Origin: Pseudomonadota bacterium
Lineage (GTDB): Bacteria > Pseudomonadota > Gammaproteobacteria > Burkholderiales > JABEVD01
DNA length: 64,000 bases
Assembly: GCA_021802545.1 (NCBI GenBank)
Contig: JAJZRS010000003.1
Coordinates: 62,001 to 126,000, forward strand
Direction: 5' to 3'
Positions 1 to 8,496 of the stretch are shown in pieces (the stretch's first letter is position 1; each line of letters starts with the position of its first letter). The position numbers and the translations under genes are program-made. The notes under the pieces were generated by a model. It was not told the origin of the DNA and did no database searches. It was given only the letters and a program-made list of their open reading frames with translations.

Positions 1-666
1 ATCGATCTTGATCCGCAGGCCCACCTGACGCAATCGCTCGGCGTCGACCAGTCGATATCGAATGGCATTTCCTCATTTTTCAGGGATGAGCGATCATTGC
101 TCGACCTTGTTCAATACCGACCGGGCCTACGCGTCATTCCGGCACATTCAGACCTGTCCAAGATCGATGCGCTATCGGGAAAGAAGGGAAGCGTTGCATC
201 AAGACTGAAAGAAGGGTTGGGTGAAAACCTGGCCAAGGACAGCAGCCCGATTGTCATCGATTGCTGTCCCCTGCTGGGCATACTGTCGCTCAATGCTATC
301 ATTTCAGCAGACAGGGTGCTGATTCCCGTTTCAGCGGATTTTCTTTCCATGCAAGGCGTCCAGAAAGTCGTCGCGCTGCTCGAAATATTGCGCGTTCGAT
401 ACGGCAAGGAATTCGAATTCAGGATTCTTTTGACCCGGTTCAATGCAAGACGCAAACTCTCCCATTCCATTTACGACACGCTCAGGGAGCGTTACGGCGA
501 AAAGGTTTGCGATACCCGCATCATGGAAAACGTCAGCCTGGCGGAGAGCCCGGCCTACGGCAAGGATGTTTTCAGCCATGCTCCGAACAGCCAGGGGGCG
601 CGGGACTACTACGCGCTTACCCAGGAACTGGTCGATACAGGTTTCTTCAAAAACTCTCCCGCCTAG
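1..666 (+). CDS. ParA/Soj-family ATPase (5' end missing)
   Basis: This is the 3' part of a MinD/ParA-type ATPase gene; the Walker A loop lies before the window. The first codons read IDLDPQAHLTQSLG, the conserved A' segment of ParA proteins, so the open frame really begins upstream and the TTG at 97 is not the start. IVIDCCP near 250-270 is the Walker B-type strand, where family members usually have D-x-P-P or D-C-P-P. Such proteins segregate chromosomes or plasmids or position cell structures. No parB is visible here, so the cargo cannot be named. The 3' end overlaps the convergent SDR gene by 20 nt. Confidence 0.8.
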   Translation: MDLDPQAHLTQSLGVDQSISNGISSFFRDERSLLDLVQYRPGLRVIPAHSDLSKIDALSGKKGSVASRLKEGLGENLAKDSSPIVIDCCPLLGILSLNAIISADRVLIPVSADFLSMQGVQKVVALLEILRVRYGKEFEFRILLTRFNARRKLSHSIYDTLRERYGEKVCDTRIMENVSLAESPAYGKDVFSHAPNSQGARDYYALTQELVDTGFFKNSPA

Positions 667-1414
667 GCTTGTGCGGGGCCTTTGAGAAGACTAAAGCATG
701 AAGCCGCTTCGGCAGCATAACCATGATTTTTCCGACGATCATCATTTGCCAGGGAAAGGTGTAGAAGAGCTTTCCGCTTGAGATTGCGTTGGCGATTTTT
801 TTCGCTGCCCTGTCGGCCGGAACAAGAAAAGGCATGGGGTAAGGATTGTGCGCCGTCATCGGCGTGTCGACATAACCGGGACAGATCGTGACCACGTCAA
901 CGCCCGATCCGTACAATTCGCTTCTCAAGCTCTCCAGATAATTGATCGCTGCAGCTTTTGAAGAGGAGTAAGCGCCAGCTCCTGGAAGCCCCCTGAAACC
1001 CGCGACGCTGGCAATCCCGACCAGTTTGCCGCTCTTCGCGGCTTTCATTCCGTGAATGTAGGGCTGAAACGTTTTGATCATGCCGATGACGTTCGTATCG
1101 AAAATATCCTGAACGGAGTCGATGTCTTCGGAAAATTCCGTCAGGTTGCCGATACTGATTCCGGCATTGGCGATGACGATGTCGGGGCAGCCACAATGGG
1201 AAATGAAGTCCCTTGCTGCAGACTGGATTGCAGGGAGATCGCGCACATCCGCTGAATAAATTCTGGCCGACTCAGGCCAGTTCTCCGCGAAAAAACTCAG
1301 CTTGTCGGGACGCCTCGCGAGCAGACCGACTGTGGCGCCGCTTTCAAGGTAATGCCTGGCCAGCTCGAACCCGATCCCGCTCGATGCGCCGCTGATGAAA
1401 ATGCGTCTATTCAT
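647..1414 (-). CDS. Short-chain dehydrogenase/reductase (SDR)
   Basis: A 255-residue classical SDR of unknown substrate. The N-terminal nucleotide-binding motif SGASSGIG is at residues 8-15, NAG at 83-85, the catalytic Ser near 136, and Tyr149-x3-Lys153 in YSSSK. Length fits the classical family, and a typical NAD(P)(H)-dependent oxidation or reduction of an alcohol or carbonyl is expected. The ATG overlaps the TGA of the DsbA paralogue upstream (ATGA), so it is probably the last gene of the argS-SPOR-dsbA transcript. It converges with the ParA-type gene. Confidence 0.85.
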   Translation of the reverse strand: MNRRIFISGASSGIGFELARHYLESGATVGLLARRPDKLSFFAENWPESARIYSADVRDLPAIQSAARDFISHCGCPDIVIANAGISIGNLTEFSEDIDSVQDIFDTNVIGMIKTFQPYIHGMKAAKSGKLVGIASVAGFRGLPGAGAYSSSKAAAINYLESLRSELYGSGVDVVTICPGYVDTPMTAHNPYPMPFLVPADRAAKKIANAISSGKLFYTFPWQMMIVGKIMVMLPKRLHALVFSKAPHKPRRESF

Positions 1415-1983
1415 TGTCCTCGCGCTTTCGAGACAAGCCGATCGAGCAGATCTCCCCTGGCAAGATTGCCCAGGACAAGGTACTTCCCGCCCACGACGAG
1501 CGAAGGCACGCCGTTGATTTCGAGCCTGGCGGCAAGCTGTCTGGATTCCTCGATTTTCCTGTCCACGGCATCCGAATGGTAGATCGCTTTGAATTGCTTC
1601 ATGTCGACGGCATGCCCGCCAAGCCAGTCGAAAAGGGCGGCCTCGTCATTCAGATCGACCCCGTCATGGATTGCCGAATAGATCTCGTCTCGCAGACGGC
1701 TTTCCTGGCCCAGCATGGAGAGTGCATAGAAAGTTCTGGCGAGCGGCAGCCATGCACGCCTGAATGCGGGGACGGGAACCCATTCGACTTCGGGGTGGTG
1801 GCCGGTCCAGTCATTCAGGAAAGGCTCCAGCGCGTAGCATTGTGGGCAGCCATAGTAGAAGAATTCGATAAGCTCGACTTTCTTCGACTTGACCTGCAGC
1901 GGCGGGTCAATCGCCAGATAATCCTTTTCCGCCTGAACGGAAAAGGAAAGAATGATCAGTGCCGTCGCCAGCCCGATTTTCAG
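1411..1983 (-). CDS. Second DsbA-like thiol:disulfide oxidoreductase, CTG start
   Basis: A periplasmic thioredoxin-fold protein of 190 residues if translated from CTG at 1983. From there the protein begins MKIGLATALIILSFSVQA, a clean signal peptide, and carries the active site C46-P-Q-C49 and a cis-Pro loop GVPS near the C-terminus. The only in-frame ATG (1716) would remove the active site and yield just 101 residues, so it cannot be the functional start. No ATG, GTG or TTG lies between the upstream in-frame stop (1998-1996) and the mature region. CTG overlaps the dsbA stop as CTGA, which suggests translational coupling. It resembles its neighbour DsbA (FFYYGCP shared), so it is a tandem paralogue. 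Start codon inferred; protein family clear. Confidence 0.8.
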   Translation of the reverse strand: MKIGLATALIILSFSVQAEKDYLAIDPPLQVKSKKVELIEFFYYGCPQCYALEPFLNDWTGHHPEVEWVPVPAFRRAWLPLARTFYALSMLGQESRLRDEIYSAIHDGVDLNDEAALFDWLGGHAVDMKQFKAIYHSDAVDRKIEESRQLAARLEINGVPSLVVGGKYLVLGNLARGDLLDRLVSKARGQ

Positions 1984-2600
1984 TGCCTGGCCCGTTCAGC
2001 CCTCGCCTTCTGGATGAGTTTGTCGAGTTCTGCAATCGTTCCGGGAAGCGATTGCGTGAGCTCGGGGGAGGTGAGGTATTTTCCGTCGATCACCAGTGAT
2101 GGGGTGCCCATGATTCCATAGCTTCTGGTCATCTGCTTCGACTTGTTCATGTCAACCTGGGCTGAAAAGGAGGAATAGGCGGCGGCAAGCTTGGCGCGAT
2201 CGACGCCCTGCTTTACAGCCCAATCAAGCAGTGTGTTTTCGTCTCCCAGGTCGATATTGTCGAGCTGGACGGCTTTATAAACCGCGCCGTGCAGCGCAGG
2301 TTCCTTCCCAATGACGTCCAAGGCATAGTAGGTCTTGGCGAGCTTTGCCCACTGGTCGTTGAAGATCGTCGGTACGTAGCGGAATTCGACATCCTTGGGC
2401 AGAGTTTTCAGCCATGGATCGAGATAGCGCTGCAGGTGGTAGCAATGCGGGCAGCCGTAATAGAAAAATTCGAGGACCTCGATTTTTTTGCCGCTCTCAG
2501 TGGGCTGAGGCGGTGATACCAGCGTATATCCCTTGTCGGCATGTGCAAGGGAAGCCCAGAAAAGCAGCGTGGCGAAGAACAAGCTTTTGAAAATGCGCAT
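1980..2600 (-). CDS. dsbA: Thiol:disulfide interchange protein DsbA
   Basis: A periplasmic disulfide oxidase of 206 residues that would introduce disulfide bonds into exported proteins and be reoxidised by DsbB. The signal peptide spans about residues 1-21 (ending SLAHA). The active site is C50-P-H-C53, the classic DsbA dipeptide, and the cis-Pro loop is GTPS near residue 150. GGAGAT lies just before the ATG at 2600. It sits between the SPOR protein gene and a second DsbA-like gene and is translationally coupled to the latter. Confidence 0.92.
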   Translation of the reverse strand: MRIFKSLFFATLLFWASLAHADKGYTLVSPPQPTESGKKIEVLEFFYYGCPHCYHLQRYLDPWLKTLPKDVEFRYVPTIFNDQWAKLAKTYYALDVIGKEPALHGAVYKAVQLDNIDLGDENTLLDWAVKQGVDRAKLAAAYSSFSAQVDMNKSKQMTRSYGIMGTPSLVIDGKYLTSPELTQSLPGTIAELDKLIQKARAERARH

Positions 2601-2612
2601 GACGAATCTCCG

Positions 2613-3185
2613 TTATTGACCCAGTTCCTTGATTTTGACAACGCTGGAAGCGATGCCGTTCTGCTGCAGCTCGTCCTGGGCCTTCTTCAGATCCTCTTCG
2701 TTCTGATAAGGACCGATACGGACGCGGTATTTTGAAGCGCCCGGGCCTGCTTGAATTTCGGATTCGAGCCCTATCATGGCAAGCTTGGCTTTCATGTTGT
2801 CGGCTTCGTCTTTTTTCTGAAATGCGCCAGCCTGAAGATAATAGCTTTCGGAAGCCGGTGTGGTAGGCGAGGGCGCGGCAGGCGCAGCGGCGGCCGGCGC
2901 CACCTTGGCGGGACCGCTTTCTTTTCCGGGAAGAATATTATAGAAATCGAACTTGGGCTTGCCTTCAGGCGGAGCTGTCGCAGCTTGCGGTGCTGGAAGC
3001 GGCGCTGGCTTTTGCGCGACCTGTTCGTGACTGAGGAACGGGCTGGGCATCTTGTTGATGTACCACGCCACGCCAAGGGCGGTTCCTATGCCCAGAATGA
3101 AACCAATCAAGATGCCGGCAAACATTGAACCGCCGCGTCCCCCACCGGAACTCGATTTCGACCTGGGCTTGTAGTCTCTACTCAT
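2613..3185 (-). CDS. SPOR-domain inner-membrane protein
   Basis: A 190-residue FtsN-like bitopic protein. The start is the ATG at 3185 (MSRDYKPRSK), 13 nt after argS; a longer frame to 3269 runs into argS and is not used. A short basic, Ser/Gly-rich cytoplasmic tail precedes one membrane segment at about residues 21-43. A Pro/Ala-rich linker (about 55-105) and a SPOR domain (about 110-188, beginning YYLQAGAF) follow. SPOR domains bind denuded peptidoglycan at division sites. The argS-SPOR-dsbA order is common in betaproteobacteria. The exact role is unknown. Confidence 0.85.
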   Translation of the reverse strand: MSRDYKPRSKSSSGGGRGGSMFAGILIGFILGIGTALGVAWYINKMPSPFLSHEQVAQKPAPLPAPQAATAPPEGKPKFDFYNILPGKESGPAKVAPAAAAPAAPSPTTPASESYYLQAGAFQKKDEADNMKAKLAMIGLESEIQAGPGASKYRVRIGPYQNEEDLKKAQDELQQNGIASSVVKIKELGQ

Positions 3186-3198
3186 AATCTGATCTCTT

Positions 3199-4908
3199 TC
3201 ACATTTTTTCCGGCGCGCTGACGCCGAGAAGGTCGAGCCCGTTTCGAATAACCTGCTTGACTGCGGCAATCAGAGAAAGGCGTGCGAGCTTGACGGACTC
3301 ATCCTGAACGAGGAAGTGGGAAGCATTGTAATAGCTGTGGAAGGCTGCTGCCAGGTCCTTGAGGAAGAATGCGATCAGATGAGGCGACAATTCCCTTGCC
3401 GCCCCCCTGATCAGGTCGGGATAATCGATCAGGCGCTGCAGCAGATCGGCTTCGTGCTCGCTCGACAAACAGGATGGGTCGGCATCCACCAGCGACTCGA
3501 GATTGCCGCCCCATTGCTCCAGAACGCTGGCGATTCGCGCATGCGCATATTGAACATAGTATACGGGGTTGTCATTGCTCTGCGACTTTGCGAGATCAAG
3601 GTCGAAATCCAGGTGCTGGTCGCATTTGCGCAAGACGTAAAAAAAGCGCGCCGCGTCGTTGCCCACTTCACGTCTCAGCTCCCTGAGCGTGACGAATTCA
3701 CCGCTCCTGGTCGACATGGAAGCCTTTTTGCCGTCTCGATAGAGGACGGCGAACTGGACCAGTTCGACATGGAGCTTTTCTGCAGGCGCGCCGGCGGCAA
3801 GCAGCGCGCCCTTGACCCGCGAAATATAGCCGTGATGATCCGCCCCCCAGATATCGATGATGAGTTCGAAGCCGCGTTCGATCTTGTTGAGGTGGTAGGC
3901 AATATCCGAGGCGAAATAGGTATACAGGCCGTTTTCCCGCTGGACCACCCGGTCCTTCTCGTCCCCGAAATGGGTGGAACGGAACCATTTCGCGCCGTCC
4001 TGGACGTAGATATGCCCGCCTTCCTCGAGTTTGCTCAAGGCGTGCTCGACCATGCCGCTGTCGAAAAGCGATTGTTCCGAGAACCAGGAATCGAATACGA
4101 CGCCAAATTCGAGGAGGTCGTTGCGGCAGTCGCCGAGCTGCTCGTTCAGCACGAAGTCGTGAAGGTATTGATAGTCCTGGCCGAGCAGGTTCTTAGCGCT
4201 TGCAATCAGATTGTCGAGATGGGCGTCTTCGTCGGAAACCGGGATGTCGTAAAGGATGGCCCCAATGGGGTGCTTGTAGCGCTCGCCGTGCATCTCGTGA
4301 ATGATGCGCGCCATATCCCGCACATAGCCTCCCTGATAGGCGTTGGCCGGAAAGAGGATATCGACGCCGACGATTTCAAGGTAGCGAAGCCAGGTTGAAA
4401 GGGTCAGGATGTCCATTTGCCTGCCGGCATCGTTGACGTAATATTCCCGAACGACCTCATAGCCTGCAGCATTGAGCAGGTTGGACAGGCTTGCGCCGAA
4501 TGCGGCGCCTCGTCCGTGACCCACGTGAAGCGGGCCGGTAGGATTGGCCGAGACGAATTCGACCTGGATCTTCTTTCCGGCGCCGAGCGTGGATTTTCCG
4601 AATGACGCTCCGTTTTGCAATATATGGCCGATGATGCGCTGCTTGGATGCATTCTTGAGGAAAATGTTGATGAACCCCGCGCCTGCGATTTCGAGCTTTT
4701 CGACGTGCTCGGAATGGGGGAGGGCTGCAATGATGTTCGCTGCGACTTCTCGCGGATTCTTTTTCAGCGATTTTGCAAGCTGCATGGCGATATTGCAGGA
4801 ATAATCGCCGTGCACGGAAAGTTTTGGGCGCTCAAGATGGATTTCCGGGGCATCAGTGAGCGCCTCGGAAAATAGAGCGGCAAGATGGGTTTTGAAGTCG
4901 AAAGTCAT
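3199..4908 (-). CDS. argS: Arginyl-tRNA synthetase
   Basis: A class I aminoacyl-tRNA synthetase of 569 residues that charges tRNA-Arg with arginine in the cytoplasm. The HIGH-type motif is HVGH at about residues 128-131, inside SANPTGPLHVGHGRG. The second ATP loop region reads KASMSTRSG rather than a canonical KMSKS, which is normal for many ArgRS. The C-terminal DALR anticodon-binding domain ends in GLDLLGVSAPEKM. Length matches the family. It is followed after 13 nt by the SPOR protein gene and preceded by priA with a 32-nt gap. Confidence 0.97.
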   Translation of the reverse strand: MTFDFKTHLAALFSEALTDAPEIHLERPKLSVHGDYSCNIAMQLAKSLKKNPREVAANIIAALPHSEHVEKLEIAGAGFINIFLKNASKQRIIGHILQNGASFGKSTLGAGKKIQVEFVSANPTGPLHVGHGRGAAFGASLSNLLNAAGYEVVREYYVNDAGRQMDILTLSTWLRYLEIVGVDILFPANAYQGGYVRDMARIIHEMHGERYKHPIGAILYDIPVSDEDAHLDNLIASAKNLLGQDYQYLHDFVLNEQLGDCRNDLLEFGVVFDSWFSEQSLFDSGMVEHALSKLEEGGHIYVQDGAKWFRSTHFGDEKDRVVQRENGLYTYFASDIAYHLNKIERGFELIIDIWGADHHGYISRVKGALLAAGAPAEKLHVELVQFAVLYRDGKKASMSTRSGEFVTLRELRREVGNDAARFFYVLRKCDQHLDFDLDLAKSQSNDNPVYYVQYAHARIASVLEQWGGNLESLVDADPSCLSSEHEADLLQRLIDYPDLIRGAARELSPHLIAFFLKDLAAAFHSYYNASHFLVQDESVKLARLSLIAAVKQVIRNGLDLLGVSAPEKM

Positions 4909-4940
4909 AATATTGCCTGTAATTATATCTTCTGGTTAGA

Positions 4941-7115
4941 CTAAAACTCTAGGGGATCGACGTCGATATGCCATTTCACTGCGCGACTTGCTGCAGGATC
5001 CAGGTTCGACAATAGCTCGTCCAAAAAATTCTGCAGCCTGATCCGGGAGGCCGACTGGAAAAGGATATGCGCTCTTTCCATGTTGCCCAGGCGAATCATT
5101 GATGCGGCGGCGGGATCGAAAATCGTGACTCCCTGCGCGATTTTCGAGGCGGCAGATCTGATTTTCTCGAGGAAATCCATCGCCTTGTCGAGGGCAGGCG
5201 CCTCCGCGCGTATCAGCGCCTGATGGACATAGGGCGGAAAGCCGGCCGCGGATCGCTCATCCAGGAGCATGGCTGCAATGGCGTCGAAATCGTGATGCTC
5301 GAGGGCGCGGTAGAGGGGGTGGTCCTTGTATTCCGTCTGGATCAGCACTTCTCCGGGTGAACCGGCTCGGCCAGCTCTTCCGGAGACCTGGGTGAGCAGG
5401 GCGAAAAGCCGTTCCGAGGCCCTGAAATCGCTGCTGAAGAGGGATGCGTCGGAATTGAGGATGCCCACCAGGGTCAGGTTGGGGAAATCGTGCCCTTTCG
5501 CAAGCAGCTGCGTTCCGATCAGGATGTCCGCATCCCCGCTCCTGATTTTGTCGAGCATGCCCAGCCAATCATGCTTTTTCCTGATGCTGTCCCGGTCTAT
5601 CCGCAGAATGCGGGCATCCGGAAATAAGCTGCCGAGCTCGGATTCGATGCGCTGGGTTCCATGTCCGACGGGTTTGAGATCCAGATTGCCGCACTCGGGG
5701 CAGGCGGGCGGTATCTTTTCGACAAATCCGCAGTAATGGCAGCGCAACCGCCCTAGCTTCAGGTGCAGCACAAGCCTGCTTGTGCAGCGCGGGCACGAAG
5801 GGGTCCAGGAACAGGCTCTGCAGATCATGGCGGGGGAATATCCCCTTCTGTTGAGAAAGACCATGCTCTGCTCGCCTCGATTCAGTCGGACGGATATGGC
5901 TGCGATCAGCTTCTCGCTCAGACCGCTCTTTCGTTTTTCCTGTCTGAGATCGATATAGCGTACGCGCGGCAGCGATGCGCTCTGAATTGCGCGATGTCTC
6001 AGCTCGAGCAGCCCATAGCGGCCTGTTTTTGCGCTCCGATAGCTTTCAAGGGAAGGGGTGGCCGAGCCGAGGACGACAGGAACGGCTTCCTGTTTGGCGC
6101 GAAATACGGCGACATCGCGGGCGCTGTAGCGCAGGCCCTCCTGCTGCTTGAACGAGGCGTCATGTTCTTCGTCGACGATGATTAGGCCGGGGTTGGGGAG
6201 CGGCGTGAAGACGGCAAGCCGCGTGCCAAGCACGATTCCCGCTTCGCCTGATTGCGCCATCAGCCAGCCCTGCAGCCTTTCCGTATCGCTGAGCCCGCTG
6301 TGCAGGCTCACGATGCCGGTGTTGGGAAAGCGGGCTGCGAACAAGTTTTCCAGGTGCGGCGTAAGGTTGATTTCGGGGACGAGGAAAAGGACCTGCTGGC
6401 CGGCTTCCAGAATCCTGGCAATGACCTGGAGATAGACTTCTGTTTTTCCGCTTCCGGTGATGCCATAAAGCAGCCATGGCTGGAATTTTCCCTTCTCGTC
6501 GAGAATGCGCGCTACGGCGTGCGCCTGTTCAAGCGTGAGTTGGGGCGATGGCGAGATTGATAGCGGCAGCGCTTTCCCCGGGATTTCATCGACCAGGCCG
6601 AGAGAGAGAAGCTTCTTGAGCGCCTGTGCGGGATACGTCTTTCTGATCTCGGCTTCGCTCAGCCCGGAGCTTTCATTCAGGCGATCGATCAGGCTTTTCA
6701 TTTGCCTGCCCCTGACGTTGGCATGCTGGCCAGCCTCCGTGAGCGAAAAATGGCGTGGTCGCTTGATTTCGACAGGCCTCTGGGCCTTGAGGCGAGCGGG
6801 CAGCGCATTCAGGACGACCTGGCCGATTGGCTGGTGGTAGTAAGCGCTGCAGAAGCGGAACAGATCGAGGAGCTTCCCGGACAGGGGGGGGATATCCCGA
6901 AACACGAATTCGGCGGATTTGAGCCGCTCGACCGGGATGTCCGTATTTTCGGAGATCCCGAGCACGACGCCTGTCAGTTTCTTGGCCCCGAAAGGGACGA
7001 TCGCCCTGGCGCCGATATCGCCGATGTCGGCCTCTTTCGCCAGATAATCGAACAGCGCAGGCACCGGGATATCCAGGGCGACCTTGATGATATTGGCGGA
7101 ATAGTCGGATGCCAT
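4941..7115 (-). CDS. priA: Primosomal replication helicase PriA
   Basis: A 724-residue superfamily 2 DNA helicase that reloads the replisome at stalled forks. It has an N-terminal 3'-OH-binding domain, Walker A GITGSGKTE at about residues 218-226, the DEEH Walker B box near 310, and a helicase C domain. A zinc-binding cysteine block starts CRACSWTPSCPRC and continues with CHYC and CPEC further on, as in all PriA proteins. Length is normal. The gene follows a 304-nt AT-rich spacer, so it probably has its own promoter. Confidence 0.96.
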   Translation of the reverse strand: MASDYSANIIKVALDIPVPALFDYLAKEADIGDIGARAIVPFGAKKLTGVVLGISENTDIPVERLKSAEFVFRDIPPLSGKLLDLFRFCSAYYHQPIGQVVLNALPARLKAQRPVEIKRPRHFSLTEAGQHANVRGRQMKSLIDRLNESSGLSEAEIRKTYPAQALKKLLSLGLVDEIPGKALPLSISPSPQLTLEQAHAVARILDEKGKFQPWLLYGITGSGKTEVYLQVIARILEAGQQVLFLVPEINLTPHLENLFAARFPNTGIVSLHSGLSDTERLQGWLMAQSGEAGIVLGTRLAVFTPLPNPGLIIVDEEHDASFKQQEGLRYSARDVAVFRAKQEAVPVVLGSATPSLESYRSAKTGRYGLLELRHRAIQSASLPRVRYIDLRQEKRKSGLSEKLIAAISVRLNRGEQSMVFLNRRGYSPAMICRACSWTPSCPRCTSRLVLHLKLGRLRCHYCGFVEKIPPACPECGNLDLKPVGHGTQRIESELGSLFPDARILRIDRDSIRKKHDWLGMLDKIRSGDADILIGTQLLAKGHDFPNLTLVGILNSDASLFSSDFRASERLFALLTQVSGRAGRAGSPGEVLIQTEYKDHPLYRALEHHDFDAIAAMLLDERSAAGFPPYVHQALIRAEAPALDKAMDFLEKIRSAASKIAQGVTIFDPAAASMIRLGNMERAHILFQSASRIRLQNFLDELLSNLDPAASRAVKWHIDVDPLEF

Positions 7116-7419
7116 TTTGTATGGTTAAGCCGCCTCATTAGGGTGAATTCTAGGAAAACGATATAACATACTATTTAAAATGAATAAAAAAGTTACTCAC
7201 AAAATCTGTTGATAACTTTGTGAATTATTCCTTTCATTTAGGCTAAGTTTTTATCTTTCAAGGCAATTCTTCATTCACCAAATTGGTGCACGAAAGATTT
7301 TATATTCAAAATCAGTTGATTGGAAATTCAGCATCCGGCGTAAAATTCTCTTCCGGTTTTCCATGAAATGTGCATAAGTCCGCATAGGTGGATGCGGAAT
7401 GCATGTTAGAAAGCCCCGC
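7116..7419. other. AT-rich intergenic spacer between hemE and priA
   Basis: About 300 nt with no credible gene, clearly more AT-rich than the surrounding coding DNA. It should hold the priA promoter on the minus strand, but no unambiguous -35/-10 pair could be fixed. Visible structures are the dyad CACCAA-A-TTGGTG at 7276-7288, a perfect 7-bp stem TCCGCAT/ATGCGGA at 7379-7398, and the terminator-like hairpin over the hemE stop. Confidence 0.6.
7276..7288. promoter_or_regulatory. 13-bp dyad, possible activator/operator site
   Basis: The sequence CACCAA-A-TTGGTG is a perfect odd palindrome. With flanks (7274-7290) it matches the NtrC enhancer consensus TGCACCAAAATGGTGCA at 15 of 17 positions as I recall that consensus. 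No sigma-54 promoter with correct -24/-12 spacing was found nearby. A binding site for another dimeric regulator is equally possible. Confidence 0.3.
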
Positions 7420-7431
7420 TTATTGCGAGGC
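7408..7431 (-). terminator. Terminator-like hairpin at the hemE 3' end
   Basis: On the minus strand GCCTCGC pairs with GCGGGGC (one T-G wobble) across a short loop, followed by TTTCT. The hemE TAA lies in the loop. The T-tract is short, so termination may be partial. Confidence 0.5.
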
Positions 7432-8496
7432 GACTTCGTGGTATTTCCGGCTCGACGAACGGACGGTTTCGATCAGAACGGCGGCATGATCCGGATTGGT
7501 GTATTGGGATATGCCGTGACCGAGATTGAATACATGGCCGCTGCCGTGACCGAAGCTTTCCAGAACCTTTTCTGCTTCCTTCACGATCTGCGCAGGTTCC
7601 GCGAACAACACGAGGGGATCGAGATTGCCCTGCAGGGCTACCTTGTCGCCTACCAGACGCCTTGCCCTGCCGATATCCATCGTCCAGTCGAGTCCGACAG
7701 CATCGCAGCCGATCGAGGCGATTTTTTCTATCCAAAGGCCGCCGCCCTTGGTGAACACGATGCTCGGTACCTTGGCGCCGTCATGCTTCTTGTGAAGCAT
7801 GGATACGATTCTTTCCAGGTAGGCGAGCGAAAATTCGGCATAGGCCGCTTCGGACAGCGCTCCTCCCCATGAATCGAAGATCATCACGGCTTGCGCGCCG
7901 TGTTCGATCTGCGCGTTCAGGTAGTCCGCAACGGCGCGCGCATTGATCTCGAGTATGTGATGCAGCAGCTCCGGTCTGCGGTAGAGCATCGTCTTGGTAT
8001 GGAGGAAGTCGCTGCTGCTGCCGCCCTCGATCATGTAGCAGGCGAGGGTGAAGGGGCTTCCCGAAAAGCCGATCAGCGGTACGGAATCGTCCAGGGATTT
8101 GCGGATCTGGGAGACCGCATCCATGACATAGCGGAGATGGACGACCGGGTCCGGAGAAGCCAGGTTCTTGATTTCCCATTCGTCCCTCAGGGGACGTTCG
8201 AACTTCGGCCCCTCGCCTTCAGCGAAATAGAGCCCGAGCCCCATTGCATCGGGGACGGTCAGAATATCGGAAAAAAGAATTGCGGCATCCAGGGGGAATC
8301 TCGCCAGCGGCTGCAATGTCACTTCGGTCGCAAGATCCGGATTCTTGCACAGGGAGAGAAAGCTGCCCGCGCGGGATCGCGTCTGGTTGTATTCCGGAAG
8401 ATAGCGCCCCGCCTGCCGCATCATCCAGATGGGCGTGTAGGGGACGGGTTCGCGCAGCAGGGCGCGGAGGAAAGTATCGTTCTTGAGTTTGCTCAT
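7420..8496 (-). CDS. hemE: Uroporphyrinogen III decarboxylase
   Basis: A cytoplasmic enzyme of 358 residues that decarboxylates the four acetate chains of uroporphyrinogen III to give coproporphyrinogen III in heme synthesis. The N-terminal signature [15 protein letters not shown] (about residues 21-35) carries the conserved substrate-binding arginines. [16 protein letters not shown] near 145-160 and HVFNLGHGI near 335 are further family motifs. Length is typical. The ATG overlaps the gltD stop (ATGA), placing it at the end of the gltBD transcript. Confidence 0.97.
   Translation of the reverse strand: MSKLKNDTFLRALLREPVPYTPIWMMRQAGRYLPEYNQTRSRAGSFLSLCKNPDLATEVTLQPLARFPLDAAILFSDILTVPDAMGLGLYFAEGEGPKFERPLRDEWEIKNLASPDPVVHLRYVMDAVSQIRKSLDDSVPLIGFSGSPFTLACYMIEGGSSSDFLHTKTMLYRRPELLHHILEINARAVADYLNAQIEHGAQAVMIFDSWGGALSEAAYAEFSLAYLERIVSMLHKKHDGAKVPSIVFTKGGGLWIEKIASIGCDAVGLDWTMDIGRARRLVGDKVALQGNLDPLVLFAEPAQIVKEAEKVLESFGHGSGHVFNLGHGISQYTNPDHAAVLIETVRSSSRKYHEVASQ

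Noticed and set aside
3316..4398. A 360-codon open frame opposite argS
   Set aside because: Shadow of argS with no coding motif of its own.
7205..7221. DnaA-box-like TTATCAACA in the hemE-priA spacer
   Set aside because: One mismatch to the consensus and no clustered boxes or dnaA gene, so no replication origin is indicated.
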